DNA of 64,000 nucleotides from Plectrocnemia conspersa (GCA_009617715.1 VTFK01000212.1:1-64000), one strand, 5' to 3'; counted from the first letter of the stretch, positions 19,791 through 32,350 are shown. Numbers and translations: made by a program. The notes: generated by a model not told the origin, from the sequence alone.

Positions 19791-22700
19791 GCTGCAAATG
19801 TGCTCTCGAAACGAAATTGTTCGAATTTTTTTCTACTTCCGCTCCCAGAAATACTAAAATATATATTTCTGTCATAAAAAATCGAAAATTGCTTTTCTAC
19901 AAGTGTAATAATCAAAGTATTTTATTTCTTTGTTTCGTGAAAGATATAGAATTTTGGTATATAGCTATATAATATTTAAAATACTAACATATTATTTAGA
20001 CAAAGATAATTAAATAATGACAAACGATTTAACACAGATTAGGTTTAATTTATGTATAACAAAATCGAATCAAGCATCTGTAGTAGTATATAAAATATTA
20101 AACGTAATAGTAAAAATATTTTTCTGTTGAAATATGTTATTGAACAATTTGTCTTTAAATTAAATACTAATAATATAATTTTTTTTCTTCGAAATAATAA
20201 ATAGCCTAATTAGTATATTTTGATAGTTAGCTTATGTATTATAGAATATATCTTATTGAATTATCTTTCTTGCTCATGTCATTTATTTCATTGTTTTATA
20301 TTCATAATGTACCTTTGTGGGTTAATTTACCTATAAAAATATCAATGAATTGTATGACGTAAAAATATATATACTTTCGTTTTGGGAAAAGTATACAGCG
20401 ATGCTGGGGGTTGAAGGCCGATTTTCTACACGACTAGGCCCTTTTAGTTCGTTTTACTCGCAATTTTTACTAAAGGTATTTTATGTACAGAATAGATGTT
20501 CAATATGGTCTAGTGTATTTTCTATAATGGTAATATATCGATTAAAAATAATTTGCCGACTTAGACAAATTATAATTTTTAAAGCGACCTTTGAATTACT
20601 GAATGTTTTTAGTTTTAATTGAAGCTTTAAACTGCACTTTTAAAAGTTGAGCCATGAAGTTTATTTTATTTGCGTTTTAAACATGAGTGTATGAAGCTTT
20701 TTTTTAATTAACCTTTTCAACGTTCCGGAAACATTTTACAGCGTTTACAACAATGACGTAAAATGTACGCAATTGAAAACTTTTAGTTGGGATTACCGCG
20801 TCGTAAAGTTGACATTGTTGAGAATTATTACTAGTATAAATAATACATAGCAAGTTGTTTCGTTTTATTAATTAATTAATTGATTGAGTAGCGATCGCTC
20901 AATTAGAAGGGATGTTAAAATCTAAGCACCTGAGGCTTTTCTAGGACTATACATTTATGTCAAAATACAAAATTTCCGCATTTTGATAAATAAACTCAAA
21001 GTATGAATTTTGATAATTTGTGATTTATCGACACTGGGTCTAATTTAATTAATTCGTGACGCAAGAGTTGCTTCGTTACGCAAAATTACTAATTAGGCAC
21101 CGGTAGTATTGGGGTCAACGAGGAAAAATAATATTAATATAGTTATATTATATATTAGATCGGATTGTAATTAAATTTTGTTAATTTGATTAATTTAGGG
21201 GAAAATTTTCCGCTCTTAGCAAAAATAAAATGAAATAAATCGCTTGATCGCCTATTAAAGGGCGTTAAAAAAGCTCGAGGGTGAGTGATGGGGTGGAATT
21301 TCACCTCTTGAAGCATGATAATATTCTTGTGAACTACCATTTAGTCCAAACTTTTATGAAATACGACAGAGCGATAGTTCCGCCCGACCAGATACACTTT
21401 ACGTTCCAGATCGGAGGCTGCAGCGCCGTTTTGCCAGCGTTTGAACATTTTATAATTTTGCATATATATATTTTCATATAAAATATACTTTTTTAGTACA
21501 GAGGCAGCAAATAAAAACTATAAGTTATAAAAATAAATATTTACAACTTCTTAGCAAATATAACATCACTCCTGTTCCTTAAAAATATATAGTTGACTCT
21601 CTTCAACATTTGTTTAAAACTTATAATGATGCCATTAATGAATTATCAAGTTGATAAATAATCTTATTTAAAGTATCTGCCTATATTTTATTATTTGAAT
21701 GAACAGTTTTCTCATAAAAACATAGTTTTCCATAATAACAACACTATAAATATATCATCACGGCACTTAGCTTTAAAGAGTAGGAAGACTTTTATATCGC
21801 GCATTTTCTCGTCATCTCTTCTGACGTTTCCATCTACGATGTTAGGGTCATCAGGTTGTGCGACGTCTTAATATTTTATTTTAGGACGCAGTTTTTTTTA
21901 ACTTTATGGCAACCGTTTTCTATGACAAATTTTTTTATATACTTAATATTAATTTTTTTTTTGATATGTGAGATTCTGGATATTTTTTTTGTGAATCATA
22001 CATTTCTAAGAAGTTTTGATTTTGAAAAAGTCCATTAATCCGTCAGACGCCAAGAATAGTAGTAAATTAGAGCTACGCCTAAAACAGCGAGTACCAAAAA
22101 GAAGACTTAGGTTTTTGGGCTTGACGACGTGCTCGGTGCGGAGCGCGACTTACTGCTACTTCTATCCATTTTTTTACCTGTCTTCTTAAATTAAATAGTA
22201 ATGATGGAGACTTTCATTAGATTCGTTCCGGCTTACTCGACCGTGGCTGTTACTCGCGACAACCCACGTAGGACGTCAGATCTAGCCTTGATACACTCAA
22301 TCTTATGCGTATAATAAAGCTTTAAAATATATTTTTGCACAAATTTAAAATAGTTTAAATTTATTATGTACTGATTTGAAAAGATTTTTTTGCGTATAAT
22401 TCTAATTTAGATGTTAAAATACTTTCCGCGCAAAAAACAGCAATATTCATATTGATTTAATTTTTTACCTGATAATTATGCTATCAATAGTTTTATTTTT
22501 TAGAATTCTATTAATGAAGTAATAATTTTTTATTTTATAAATGGCATATAATTGCATTTAAATAGTAATTTTTTATTATTACTATAAATCAATATTATTA
22601 AAAAAAATTGGGCGATATATTTACAAGATACATTTTTCAAAAGAGTATCGAAAATCTGATATTTATTGTGTACAAATTTAACATTAACTTAAACCATAAA

Positions 22701-23480
22701 AATCACTGACATATGATTTTTTTATGTATGTTGTGAAATTACTGACATATGATTTTTTTATGTAGATGCATCAAGCAGTGATTACTTTTTTTTTTTAAAT
22801 TTACTTTTAAGTTATTTATGTAATTATAAATGAATTTTTTAAAACAATACATTACCACTGTTGTGCTTAAAATAAGTCCTAGTTGTTATTTTTAAGTTTC
22901 ATATTTTTTTGTGCAATTTGTCTTTAATATATCACAATAATGAATAATAAACCTATAAATTAAAAATATATTTTTTTTCAATTTCAATAGAAAAATGTTT
23001 TTTGCTCTCTTGTAAAATGTAATTTTTAACGGAAGCCTGTAATTGCTATTAATTTGTTGATAAAATATAAAAATATCAATACCATACTTGCAAATAAAGT
23101 ACGCCGATTTCAAAAGTATTGATAATACAGAGCGGCAATAAGCAAACAAGGGTTCGCTAAAAGCTAACGTCACATTCAACATATGGACAATCACCCATAA
23201 ACAAATTAAATTTTTAAATTGCATTAAAAGTACCAACCAGTAGCTTCTGAAAGTGCCATAATTTCATAATTTATTTCTCGAGACGAATCACATTTCAAAC
23301 AGCCTTCGTTTAAATTGAATGAAGTCCAGCTTTAGTCGATAATAGACATTTTTTCGAAAGTTAAGTTTTGTTTTAAGCTAAAACTTTAACTGCAACCAAA
23401 GATCACTCTCAATCAAGCTTTAATTCAAATTTAGTTGAGTTTAACGTCAGCAGTTTAACTTAATCAATACAAGCGACTAA
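19791..23480. other. AT-rich DNA with small islands
   Basis: Moderate-GC patches at 20390-20470, 21050-21130, 21260-21440 (CAGATCGGAGGCTGCAGCGC) and 22030-22280. The rest is AT-rich, with T runs of 10 or more. No gene recognised. Confidence 0.4.
22705..22763 (+). repeat. 34-bp-period short tandem duplication
   Basis: ACTGACATATGATTTTTTTA occurs twice, 34 bp apart, with a similar following TGTA. A local duplication. Confidence 0.8.
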
Positions 23481-24111
23481 ACAACGATTGTAAAATAAAA
23501 TTTAGCAGGGCCTAAAAATAAATATTACTTATGACGATATATCCAGTCTAGAATAGAAATAATACTTCATAAAATATAATATTTTAAAATTATGTCCGAT
23601 TTGAGCTTATTATAAAACTAATGTTATTATTTGTCATTAAAACAAGGTGGAATTTACTTGTCAAAATGATTAAGCGATTTTTAACCCTACAGAGGTGCAC
23701 AGAAAAGGCTTTAATCGATATTCAATTAGAGATAAAATGGAACGATGAAAATATTTATATTTTAAATGAAATAATATACTTAATAAAACCGATAAAACCG
23801 CTCTTGAAGCTTTATGTAAAATATATACCAATATTTTAGTACAGAATTTGTCAATGAGTCAGGAATTAAAAGCTGTTGAAGCACAACGAAAATAAATGTA
23901 TTAGGAAATATTTTTAGATTTAAAAAATAAATATATGCTTATTTAATCTACAGGGGAACAAACACCTATTCTACAAAAACTTTTAGCTTCCCGTTGACCA
24001 TAAAACCGATATCAATTGAAATAAAGAGAGTTTTTTCAATTGCTGGAAATATATATACAAAATCGAAAAGCAGGCTATCAGATGTAAATTTGAACAATTT
24101 GGTATTTTTAA

Positions 24112-24240
24112 AATGGTATTTTGTACAAAAATTGTTTTTTGTACAAAATACCATTGCAATTTTTTTGTTTTTTGTACAAAATACCATTGCAAACCCTTAC
24201 AATTTTTGTACAAAATGGTATTTTGTACAAAAATTGTAAC
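24112..24240. repeat. cluster of TTTTGTACAAAA palindromes
   Basis: Five copies of the 12-bp palindrome TTTTGTACAAAA (allowing length slips in the A/T runs) in about 130 bp, joined by ATACCATTGCAA or GGTA. 24200-24238 is an 18-bp perfect inverted repeat around GGT. It sits exactly after the hAT C-terminal frame and keeps that frame open, so it has the look of an expanded subterminal repeat or a tiny nested element. Confidence 0.85.
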
Positions 24241-24500
24241 GGCGTTACGCGTGTTTAATTTCAATATTTAATTTTTTTTTAAATTAATATGTAATAGATT
24301 GCTTGTAAATATGTACATCGAATATATTTTATTCAAATTAGATTTTGTAATATTAAGAATTTATGTCTGTATTTTTATTTTTATTAAGAAGTAGTATTTT
24401 TTGTTTAATTTTTAATAAAAAATAATTAAAATAAAATTATCAATGTTTTTAAAAAAAAACAAAAATCTTTGATTTCAATTTTTTATCGACATATCACGAG

Positions 24501-24516
24501 TCCCGGGATCCCGGGA
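24501..24516. repeat. perfect 16-bp palindrome TCCCGGGATCCCGGGA
   Basis: A self-complementary GC core in AT-rich DNA, near the right end of the hAT relic. The related element at 25794 has the similar subterminal word CCCGGGACTCGAGAC several times. Likely a transposase-binding or end-structure feature (inference). Confidence 0.8.
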
Positions 24517-24577
24517 ATAATCCAGGGCTGTGAATCGAGTACCGGAAATGAAAAAAGTCCGTGAATAAAAAACCCTA

Positions 24578-25785
24578 ATTGAAATGATTTTACTGTATAT
24601 TATTATTTTAAAATAAATAATGCTATTATTATAATGTTTAACCCTTGATATGATTTCTTAATCATATCATATCATGTTTTTATTTTATGATAGCCTATAT
24701 AAATCAATTATAAACAAATTATTTGCCTATCAACACTATTGTAATATAATAGTAGTCAGTGATTTTAAAAATATTCAGTTAATTGTTTAATTATTTTTTT
24801 AAAATATATATATTTTTACCTCACCTTTGTTGCGGTTTGTCGCCCAGAATCAGCAGCCTGCTAGACTGCTACATTCCGCGTACATCTCGTAATCGTGGAA
24901 ATAATAGAGTGCTTAATGGAAATGCGCCGTTTTATAGCTTCTTTTAAGAAAAGCGCCGTAGGAATTGTTTTAAGCGACTCCTCGGGTCTGAGAACTTTTT
25001 ACTCTAGACTCCGAGCGGGATAATTTGCATACTTTTATATAAACGTATAATATCGTACGAACACGGGGGAAATATGTGCTAAGCTGCACGGTCAGAAGCG
25101 AAAAATACAAATAAAAACGAAAGCGTTAACGAGCCGTGCAAGACGAACTTTGATAAACTAGCACCGAATAATCTTCGGTTAAATAGGTTAAAATAACCGG
25201 AGTTGCGCTCGAACGAACGTCGATTAGATACACGGTTTCTTTGAATTTCACGTGGTTTAAAATCGATATTTAGCAAAGGCTAGTTTCGGTTAATCTTATG
25301 AGTAATCTCATTCAGATGACGTATAATGTTTCAGATACTCTTATACGGCATTATTAAGGGTTGGTTTGTCAAAGATAAATGGTTGAAAACGTTTTAATCT
25401 TTACTTATCTTTGATGTATCATATCAATTGGAACTTTATCTCAAATCTAGATGACTGGCCATTGCGTAACCGCTTTCTATCTTTGACAATATTACTACCG
25501 TGATATATGTATGTATTACCTGTACAAACATTCACATGAGTTATTTTGCTGCAAAGTATATTTCAAACAAGATATGTTTAAAATATTGATAAATATTTCT
25601 CTATATTAAATTCGATCGATCCATTTAAAACCGTTTTAATATTAGTATATATCTCAGTTTTATCTAGAGCTACAATTAATCTTTTTATTTTTAAATAATA
25701 AAAAAATAATTTAATATTCAATCATATTCCATGTATTTAATCATAAAAAACTTTCTTCAAATATATTCATAGTCCATGAGTATGT
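24578..25785. other. AT-rich DNA with GC-richer island 24830-25300
   Basis: The island carries GTTGCGGTTTGTCGCCCAGA and CGACTCCTCGGGTCTGAGAA and has no recognised coding frame (a 65-codon minus frame shows no domain). Candidate regulatory island between two hAT relics. Confidence 0.35.
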
Positions 25786-25824
25786 GTATTAATTAGGGAT
25801 TCTGAAGTCTCGGGTTTTTTCGAT

Positions 25825-25882
25825 TCCCGGGACTCGAGACCCAAATTTTTAAGGTCCCGGGAATTCCCGGGACTCGAGACTT
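25825..25882. repeat. subterminal CCCGGGACTCGAGAC repeats, left side
   Basis: Two copies of TTCCCGGGACTCGAGAC-type words. Each contains the palindromes CCCGGG and CTCGAG. Mirror copies lie at the right end. Confidence 0.85.
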
Positions 25883-26158
25883 TGATTATTTTTCGTATAA
25901 TCATGAAAAAAAAGTATGTTAAAAATCTAACTTATTATTATTAACTTTAATTAATTTATTATTATTAGCACATATTATTTGCGTTATAAGAACGATAGGT
26001 GAATATTTATTGAAACAATTTAAAAACACTTTATTCGATATTTATTTACATTTAATTTATTACAATTTTTTTAATCGAAATATTTATATCAATATTAAGT
26101 TAAAACCTTTACTTTTGTAAGGAAAAATATGTTTTAAAAAAAAACACAGGCGTTTAAT

Positions 26159-26641
26159 GATGAATCACATAGCCTGTTCCTGGTTTTTGTGGCAAATATT
26201 CCAGGTGTAGAAAAAGCTCTCTCGCTTTCTGTAGATGTTGGCTTAATTGTAAGCAATGATTTGAATAAAAGCTCTAGATTCGGAGTTCGCTTGATAGTTG
26301 TATCTAATATCTGAAACTACTTTTTAAAGTTGATTTTTTTATTTCTAGCCGTTGAAATATTTTGGTGGTTCATGCGACAGAATTGTGTTGATTTCAAATA
26401 TTTTTTTTAAAAGGAAATTAACAATAATTTTGGAAGTTAATAAAGTGGCATCTCGACGACTTGGAGCTTCAGCTGCCAGTTTTATAGGAGTGAGTACTTC
26501 ACAAATATTTTCCAATACGTGAATGTTCGATTCATTCCAAATTTGGCCGATGCCAAGATCAATTAATGATTTTCTAATGCAATTTCGTAACTTTCGAAAT
26601 CTCGAGATCATGGGTAATAAGGAATTCCACCTTGTCTTCAT
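26159..26641 (-). pseudogene. hAT transposase, two C-terminal fragments
   Basis: On the minus strand, 26641-26345 encodes MKTRWNSLLPMISRFRKLRN, IGQIWNESNIHVLENI and ILSHEPPKYFNG, then stops. Downstream, about 26254-26160 encodes PTSTESERAFSTPGIFATKT and RNRLCDSSLNA, the hAT dimerisation domain (ESERAFS). The 90 bp between are in other frames. The N-terminal finger and catalytic Asp residues are missing. Confidence 0.85.
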
Positions 26642-26706
26642 ATCGAGACATAAATTAAGCTCGACATCAAATTCGCTCTTTACATATTTTTGTAAAATTG
26701 CACTTC

Positions 26707-26812
26707 GGAAAGTCTCGAGTCCCGGGTTATTAATTTTTAAATTCCCGGGACTCGAGACAGCAAAAATCTTTGAATTCTCGGGAATAAATCCCCGGGTTGT
26801 CTCGACACAGAA
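26707..26812. repeat. subterminal CCCGGGACTCGAGAC repeats, right side
   Basis: GTCTCGAGTCCCGGG and TCCCGGGACTCGAGAC occur about 35 bp apart, followed by TCTCGGG and CCCGGG near the tip. Same word as on the left side, in both orientations. Confidence 0.85.
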
Positions 26813-26826
26813 TCCCTAGTATTAAT

Positions 26827-27958
26827 GATGTTCTAAAGTTTGGTTTTCATTTAATTATTAAAATAAAATAAACTTATTGTTTATTGTATATTAATTTGTT
26901 TTGCAAAAGTTGCTATTATGTTTCGTGTATATTTTGTTAATTATATATTGATCTTACTTATCTATTGAGCTTCGTTTTGATTTTAATTGTTTCTCGGCGT
27001 AGATTAAGACCGTAAGCATTATTTATTGTCGGATTATTAGTCTACAATTATTTATCGGCGTTAGCTTTGTAATCTCCAAGTTGTTGCTACAGCATAATGA
27101 AACCGCAACAAAGGCAAAACTTATACTCGATCCACTCAGCGCAGTATCTCGCGAGTGAGAAACTTTTCACAGCCTTAAAAGTCTCAAACTAAATTTTTAC
27201 TATACACATAATCGAAGCGCACACCAGAATATTACTAGAAGTGGAATAATCTCACTTTATCGTCGAAAGCTCTCCCACACCAATAGGATAACATTTCAGA
27301 ATTTGAAATGTAAATTCGAAGCCATATATAACGTTAAGCTCAACTTTGGCCGAAAAACAATTCAGCTGGGGGATAGATTTGTCGACGTGCTCCCTAACTA
27401 TACGGTGAAAATAAATTTTCCAAGTTTTTCACGTCGGTAATGTATCTTCCGTCACACTCAAATGCTTTTGTTTACTTCATTGTTTGTTCCTTTGTTAGGT
27501 CTTTCAACAAGTTTACACTGCGTAGTTTACATCGAGCCCCTTTTTTGTCATGGCGCGACGTTGAAATACCTCACTGCAAAGCACAAAAAGCTAACTAGAT
27601 TGTGTGATCTAATAAATTTAAGCAATAAAAGAATCACAGGTATTACAGCAACTCGACAGTTAAATTAAAAATATTTAATCCAATGACCGATAAAGTTATA
27701 TTGAAATAAAAAAAAAATTCTTTCACTCATTAGCATGATTATTAAAAATACAATAACATATTACTTTAATAGTTTCTAGTATAATAAAATTTAGCACAAG
27801 TCATACCAATACAAAAACTAAGAATAAGCCGACAGTATGTAAAATCCTATAGACCGACAAGTCAAAAGTTTAAAAATCTGTTGTAATTTAGAATAAAAAA
27901 AATAATATCTTATAGATTTTGATTCGATAAGTGAGAATAAATTGATACTAAAAAAACA
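26827..27958. other. AT-rich DNA with island 27000-27560
   Basis: Moderate-GC, non-repetitive island (AACTTTGGCCGAAAAACAAT, GGGGGATAGATTTGTCGACG) with no coding frame recognised. Candidate regulatory DNA; the rest is AT-rich. Confidence 0.3.
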
Positions 27959-28130
27959 TACCTGAGTGACAGATTCATCTTAGTTATATGGATATGGCGG
28001 TGTGTTTGGACCTTATATTTGATACCCAAAGCAGACATGCAGACAAGACGCTGCGATTGCCATCTTTGCTGGTGACATTGTCATTATAGCTTTTCACGAA
28101 ACCCCATTTGTAGCATCTAGAAAATTTTAA
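27959..28130 (+). pseudogene. Jockey-like RT fragment
   Basis: YLSDRFILV (27959) matches the YL.DR.F.V block; WTLYLIPKADMQ resembles the LGP.LY.IY.ADMP block after PQGS; after one frameshift AIAIFAGDIVIIAFHETPFV matches the family's ATFADDTAIIA.HE.P..A, the catalytic YADD region (here AGD). Ends at a stop at 28128. Heavily decayed. Confidence 0.65.
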
Positions 28131-28379
28131 CAGATTACTAATATTAATAAAAATCATTATCATAAAGACAATTAGTTAAAAATTAAACAGGTATATGTTA
28201 ACGGTTGAACAGCTCAAAAATTCTACATAAAAGTAGTTTATTTTTTAATTAGAAGCAAAATATTTGGTTTTAGTCTAAAAATATATATTTAGCAAACTTA
28301 AAAAAAACTGCTAAACGAGAAAAAATAAATTGCTCGTATGTACGTAAATATCTTAATCTCAAAAGTATTATATATAATA

Positions 28380-28712
28380 TATGATTCAACAAGTATCTTT
28401 ATTCCTGAAAAAAAATTAAGAAACATATTGGAAACCTAATGGTTTGCCCAAGACTTATTAAAACATGTGATGTGTAATGGAACGCTTGATAGAAAGGATA
28501 CTTTAAGTTTAAAATCGGAATCAGAAATTTTGCTTATCCCTTGAACTTTTTCCCTACAGATCCTTATTATCCCAGTTTTTGAATTATTTCTTCGAAATAT
28601 TATATTCAATAATCAGAGTGACATTATTGTATTTAACGACTTTACAGCTTCTGAGAATAAAGATTTTAATAAGCAATGGATTAATTTGTGTTTAAAACGT
28701 TTTCAAGAGTAG
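28380..28712 (+). pseudogene. decayed reading frame, family unknown
   Basis: One plus frame of 110 codons with only two internal stops (28437, 28542). It reads FIPEKKLRNILET, WFAQDLLKHVMCNGTLDRKD, then IIPVFELFLRNIIFNNQSD and NKQWINLCLKRFQE. The same frame stays open to 28926. The wording looks like decayed protein rather than translated AT-rich noise. I do not recognise the family. Confidence 0.3.
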
Positions 28713-28929
28713 ATTTCTGTGAAAAAAGCGATTTTTATGTTATTATTATTGTGGTTAAAAAAATATAGCGTTTTTTATTCCATTAATAAAAATAAACTAT
28801 TTTTTATTAAAGAGCCTAATACTGGCTATGTGTATTTGTATATCTCTAGTATCAATTTTATAAATTATATAAAATTAGTAAAAAAATATTGGTACATGTG
28901 CTATAACAATTTCTTATTACAAATTTAAA

Positions 28930-30430
28930 TAAAAAAAAAAAAAATAGAAGGACAATTTAGTGGTATTTTTTTCACATAATAATATAAAAAACATTAAAAC
29001 AATTCAATGTAGTTATTTACTCATATATTACTTTGTACATTTCGTCGGTTTGTTTTGCAGTTTTTTTTATCTTGTTTTTTGTTTATAAAAAAAACTTTTT
29101 ATTTAAAAAAAAACAATTTAAATGAGCAATATATGAAATAAAAAGCGCATTTTATAAATTATATGTGCATTAAAATAAATAAACTTTGCATTAGCGTTTG
29201 TGTAGTTTACAAATCAACGGCTAAAATATTCCGAATGTACGTGTACCAGATCATCCGTGCAATGAATAAATTCAGTTTCAGTGATATTGACCATTGGAAT
29301 TAAAAGTAAATATTTTGCTACATCTTAGTAAATTTAAGTTCATACTATAAAAAACATAACTTTACTGTTCAAATTCAAACCTAACCTAATGAAAGCTCTA
29401 AAACTAATTATATTTGTTGAACTTCCATTTTATGTATTCGTCTGGTAAGGTTTGGGTTTGAACATAAAATATTGCTCAATGTTAAATTTAATATTAAATA
29501 TTGATATATTTATTTAATGCTCATTTTTTAATATCTTAACGCACAAATCATTTGTTTTAGTGCACACTAAAAATAAAATGTTGCTTAATCTTATATTTTT
29601 TATTGAACATAGATGTATTTATTTAATGCTCATTTTTTATTATTGTATTGCACAATTTATTAATGCTCATTTTTTATTATTGTATTTAAATTAGTTCAAA
29701 AAATTTTGTTATAATCAAGTATTCGAGATAATATTTTGTACTTAATAAATATTTTTATTGATAATATTTTATTTAAAACCAATTATTTCTACATTAGCAC
29801 TCGCAGCAGGACCTTGGTTGTCATCCCTTTTCGTCCCCATACCCCAACGAATCCTATATACTCGTATATCGCTTGACACAACAAATTTTCGCTGATTCTC
29901 CCGGTTCCTTTTCTTTCTTTCACACATACACATAGCAAATACACTCGCAGAAATCTGTAGGCTAAAAATCAGCCACAAATCAAGCACGTCCCGAAACCGC
30001 ACACGCACTTTGACGTTTTTCACCCCATCAATCAACGTCACATCGCGCTTTCGCACAATCGTATTTTTATTTCGAATCGATACAGGTTTTTTCCTCTCTA
30101 CACACCCTAAAAGAGTTCCCTTCGATTTTTTTATATTTGCAATTAAATGAACATAGACGCTAAAAGTTGTCTGAATGTGTCATCTAATATAATCATACTT
30201 ATCCTTTTTTAAAAAAAATATTTAATTTTAAAAAGCATATTTTATTATGAAAATTAAGAATATTTAGGAATATGAATAAAACAAAATTGTAATTACTTTA
30301 CAATTAGCAAAATTTTAGAAAAATAATGGTATTTTGGCTATTTTGACCTGAATGTCAGCTAGTTAACTTTACCGTTTATGAAAATAATTTAGTTATAAAT
30401 TAATCTTTGAATGGCATATACGTAGTGTTA
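28930..30430. other. AT-rich DNA, short repeats and one island
   Basis: AATGCTCATTTTTTA occurs three times between 29517 and 29690, twice followed by TTATTGTAT, with an atypical local spacing. 29790-30110 is a GC-richer island with a 95-codon minus frame lacking a domain. Confidence 0.4.
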
Positions 30431-31000
30431 TCATATTCCAGTCGCATTCAAAAGACGTCGTAGTTAGGCTACTGTTAGCGTGAAGAGGGAAGCAGCTGCT
30501 TTCTCGATTTTTTAATGAGTCCGTCTATGGATGTTGACGCTCAACTTATTGTCAGATTGTATGTCGCAGATATCAAATAAAAGTCAATTACTAATAGAAG
30601 TGACTGATATACGTTTGGTCGAACTGGAAGAGGTTTTCTCTCTCGCCTACTCTCGACACGACGGTTAATTACAAATAATAGGTGTGAAATTAGATTTGTT
30701 TATTATATTATTTACGCAATCGTCAGATTTGAAACAGGTTAAGATGTATCTTCCCGCTAGGAAATCTGCTGCGTTCGTCAATGCAATTCAAAATAAGTTG
30801 TATAGGCTACCCTGCAGAGCTGTCGGGTGTTTTTTAGCTAATATCTCGAATATCTGATCATCAAGTAGAAAATGCAGACAGGTTATTAGGACAAATTCAA
30901 TTTTATTTTATGCGTACTAACACGTACTGTGACATGTTCTTTCTAACAGTCATTGTGTACATTTTAATGAACGCTAAAATTACAAGGTTTTGTAAATTTA
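30431..31000. other. moderate-GC stretch with a 62-codon open frame
   Basis: 30669-30857 is open on the plus strand and ends in TGA. Its second half reads KQVKMYLPARKSAAFVNAIQ and NKLYRLPCRAVGCF. It has no ATG near its start and no recognised family; possible exon relic or chance. 30440-30560 is GC-richer and includes GGGAAGCAGCTGCTTTC, also seen in shorter form near 36795. Confidence 0.25.
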
Positions 31001-32264
31001 TAAATTTAATTTAATTAACAATCTTTTATACATTAATATTTAAGCTTATAGTACAAATATAAAATGAGATCAGGAGCATATTATTTTTTTAATAGTAGTT
31101 TTTCTTGAGATTTTGTTATAACCAAACACAAAAAATTACATTATATATAACATATACTTGAAATTTATCTTCTTTGTTGAAACATAAACATATGTATATA
31201 AATCCAAAAACAACATAAAAGGGAAATCTGTTTTGCATAATGTATTTAATAGCCTGCTTCTTTGTGTTAATACCGCACTCGTAGCAAAGCGCGGATATTG
31301 TATGTATGTACACAATACATTTATATTTTATTTATGTATGGAAAAATGATTTTGTCTTGCGGTAAACAAAACTGTTTTCCGTTTTATTTTCAGATGTGCC
31401 AGAGCTTTTAAGAGAGAGGGAGAGAGAAAAGGGGGAAAAGGAAAATATCGCTAATAAGAAAGTCGACGACGTTATTTATTTACTTGCATTCCTTGGCCTT
31501 TCCCAGTTTAACTATAATATAGTAATAAAGTATATTAACAAACTGAAAAAATGACATAGATATTTAATTCAGTAGAAAAATATAATATATTTATTTTATT
31601 TCATATATTATACTACTAGTAAAAATGGTTTAGTTTTTTAATTGCTTTTAATATAAAATTGCTAAAAAATATAATTTTTAGAAATAAAACAAGGTATATG
31701 AATTCAAGTTGCTGATTAAAGCGTTTAATAATAAATGTACGTTTTATGCAAAATGTATAATATACTGTTAAAATAATTGAACGTGTATTCCATGCATAGA
31801 ATTTTATAGTATGTATAAGTTCAATCAAAACTTTTTTTATGAAATAATTAAAAAAATATTATTTTAGTGATATTTGCCTTATTAAAAAAACATATTTAGT
31901 TTATTAAAATAAGTGCATGCTTATACTTATTTAATCCCTTTTTAATTTTAGTATTTATGATTAAATAAACTACAAAATAAAATAGAATTTGAAGTATTTT
32001 TGACAAACCATTTATAAGATTTTTTAAATAAGATTTCTAAAAAGGCTTAATTTGAGAGATCAAGAATAATAATAATAATAAACATAGACCTAAAATATAA
32101 AATACCTAGAGAAATAATTTATTAAATATAGCGGCTCATTTGAGCTGAACTCTAACTTCTTGAAGTAAATCCAAGTCTTAAGATAGTTTTACATTCACAT
32201 TTATAATATTGTGTTACAACTAGAAGCGCAAAATTCAATCTTTGTCCTCTATTTTTTTTTATTA
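31001..32264. other. AT-rich DNA, small GA-rich patch
   Basis: A purine-rich tract at 31408-31446 (GAGAGAGGGAGAGAGAAAAG). No gene recognised. Confidence 0.4.
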
Positions 32265-32350
32265 TGCTGTTGCATTATATGCTGATGATTTGAAAGTATT
32301 TTAAAATTTTCTAATATAAAGATTATTTATCTTATAGAGAATATCTTATA
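32265..32350 (+). pseudogene. RT YADD-motif remnant (Jockey/CR1-like)
   Basis: GCA TTA TAT GCT GAT GAT TTG AAA gives ALYADDLKVF at 32272-32301, the catalytic YADD box in its common LLYADDLK(I/V)F form. After a +1 shift the next 40 bp read like the usual downstream ...YKDYLSYRE. The PQGS block is not visible upstream. Short, so moderate confidence. Confidence 0.4.

Larger units (their letters stand above)
23621..24577 (+). mobile_element. hAT relic, right-end fragment
   Basis: 23621-23839 encodes TRWNLLVKMIKRFLTLQRC and WNDENIYILNEIIYLIKPIK, homologous to the transposase piece at 26345-26641 (TRWNSLLPMISRF..., IWNESNIHVLENI...). After a gap, 23994-24110 encodes PISIEIKRVFSIAGNIYTKS and RLSDVNLNNLVFLK, the hAT C-terminal domain (E-x-x-RVFS-x-A-G). 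The right end is probably CCCTA at 24573-24577, matching the TAGGG start of the element at 25794; the left end was not found. Confidence 0.75.
25794..26818 (-). mobile_element. hAT deletion derivative, 1,025 bp, intact ends
   Basis: Terminal inverted repeat TAGGGATTCTG (25794-25804; complement 26808-26818). The flanking GTATTAAT is duplicated exactly (25786-25793, 26819-26826), 8 bp as for hAT. Both ends carry several copies of CCCGGGACTCGAGAC in both orientations. The transposase runs on the minus strand and is represented only by two fragments, so this copy is non-autonomous; its clean ends and exact duplication suggest a fairly recent insertion. Confidence 0.95.
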
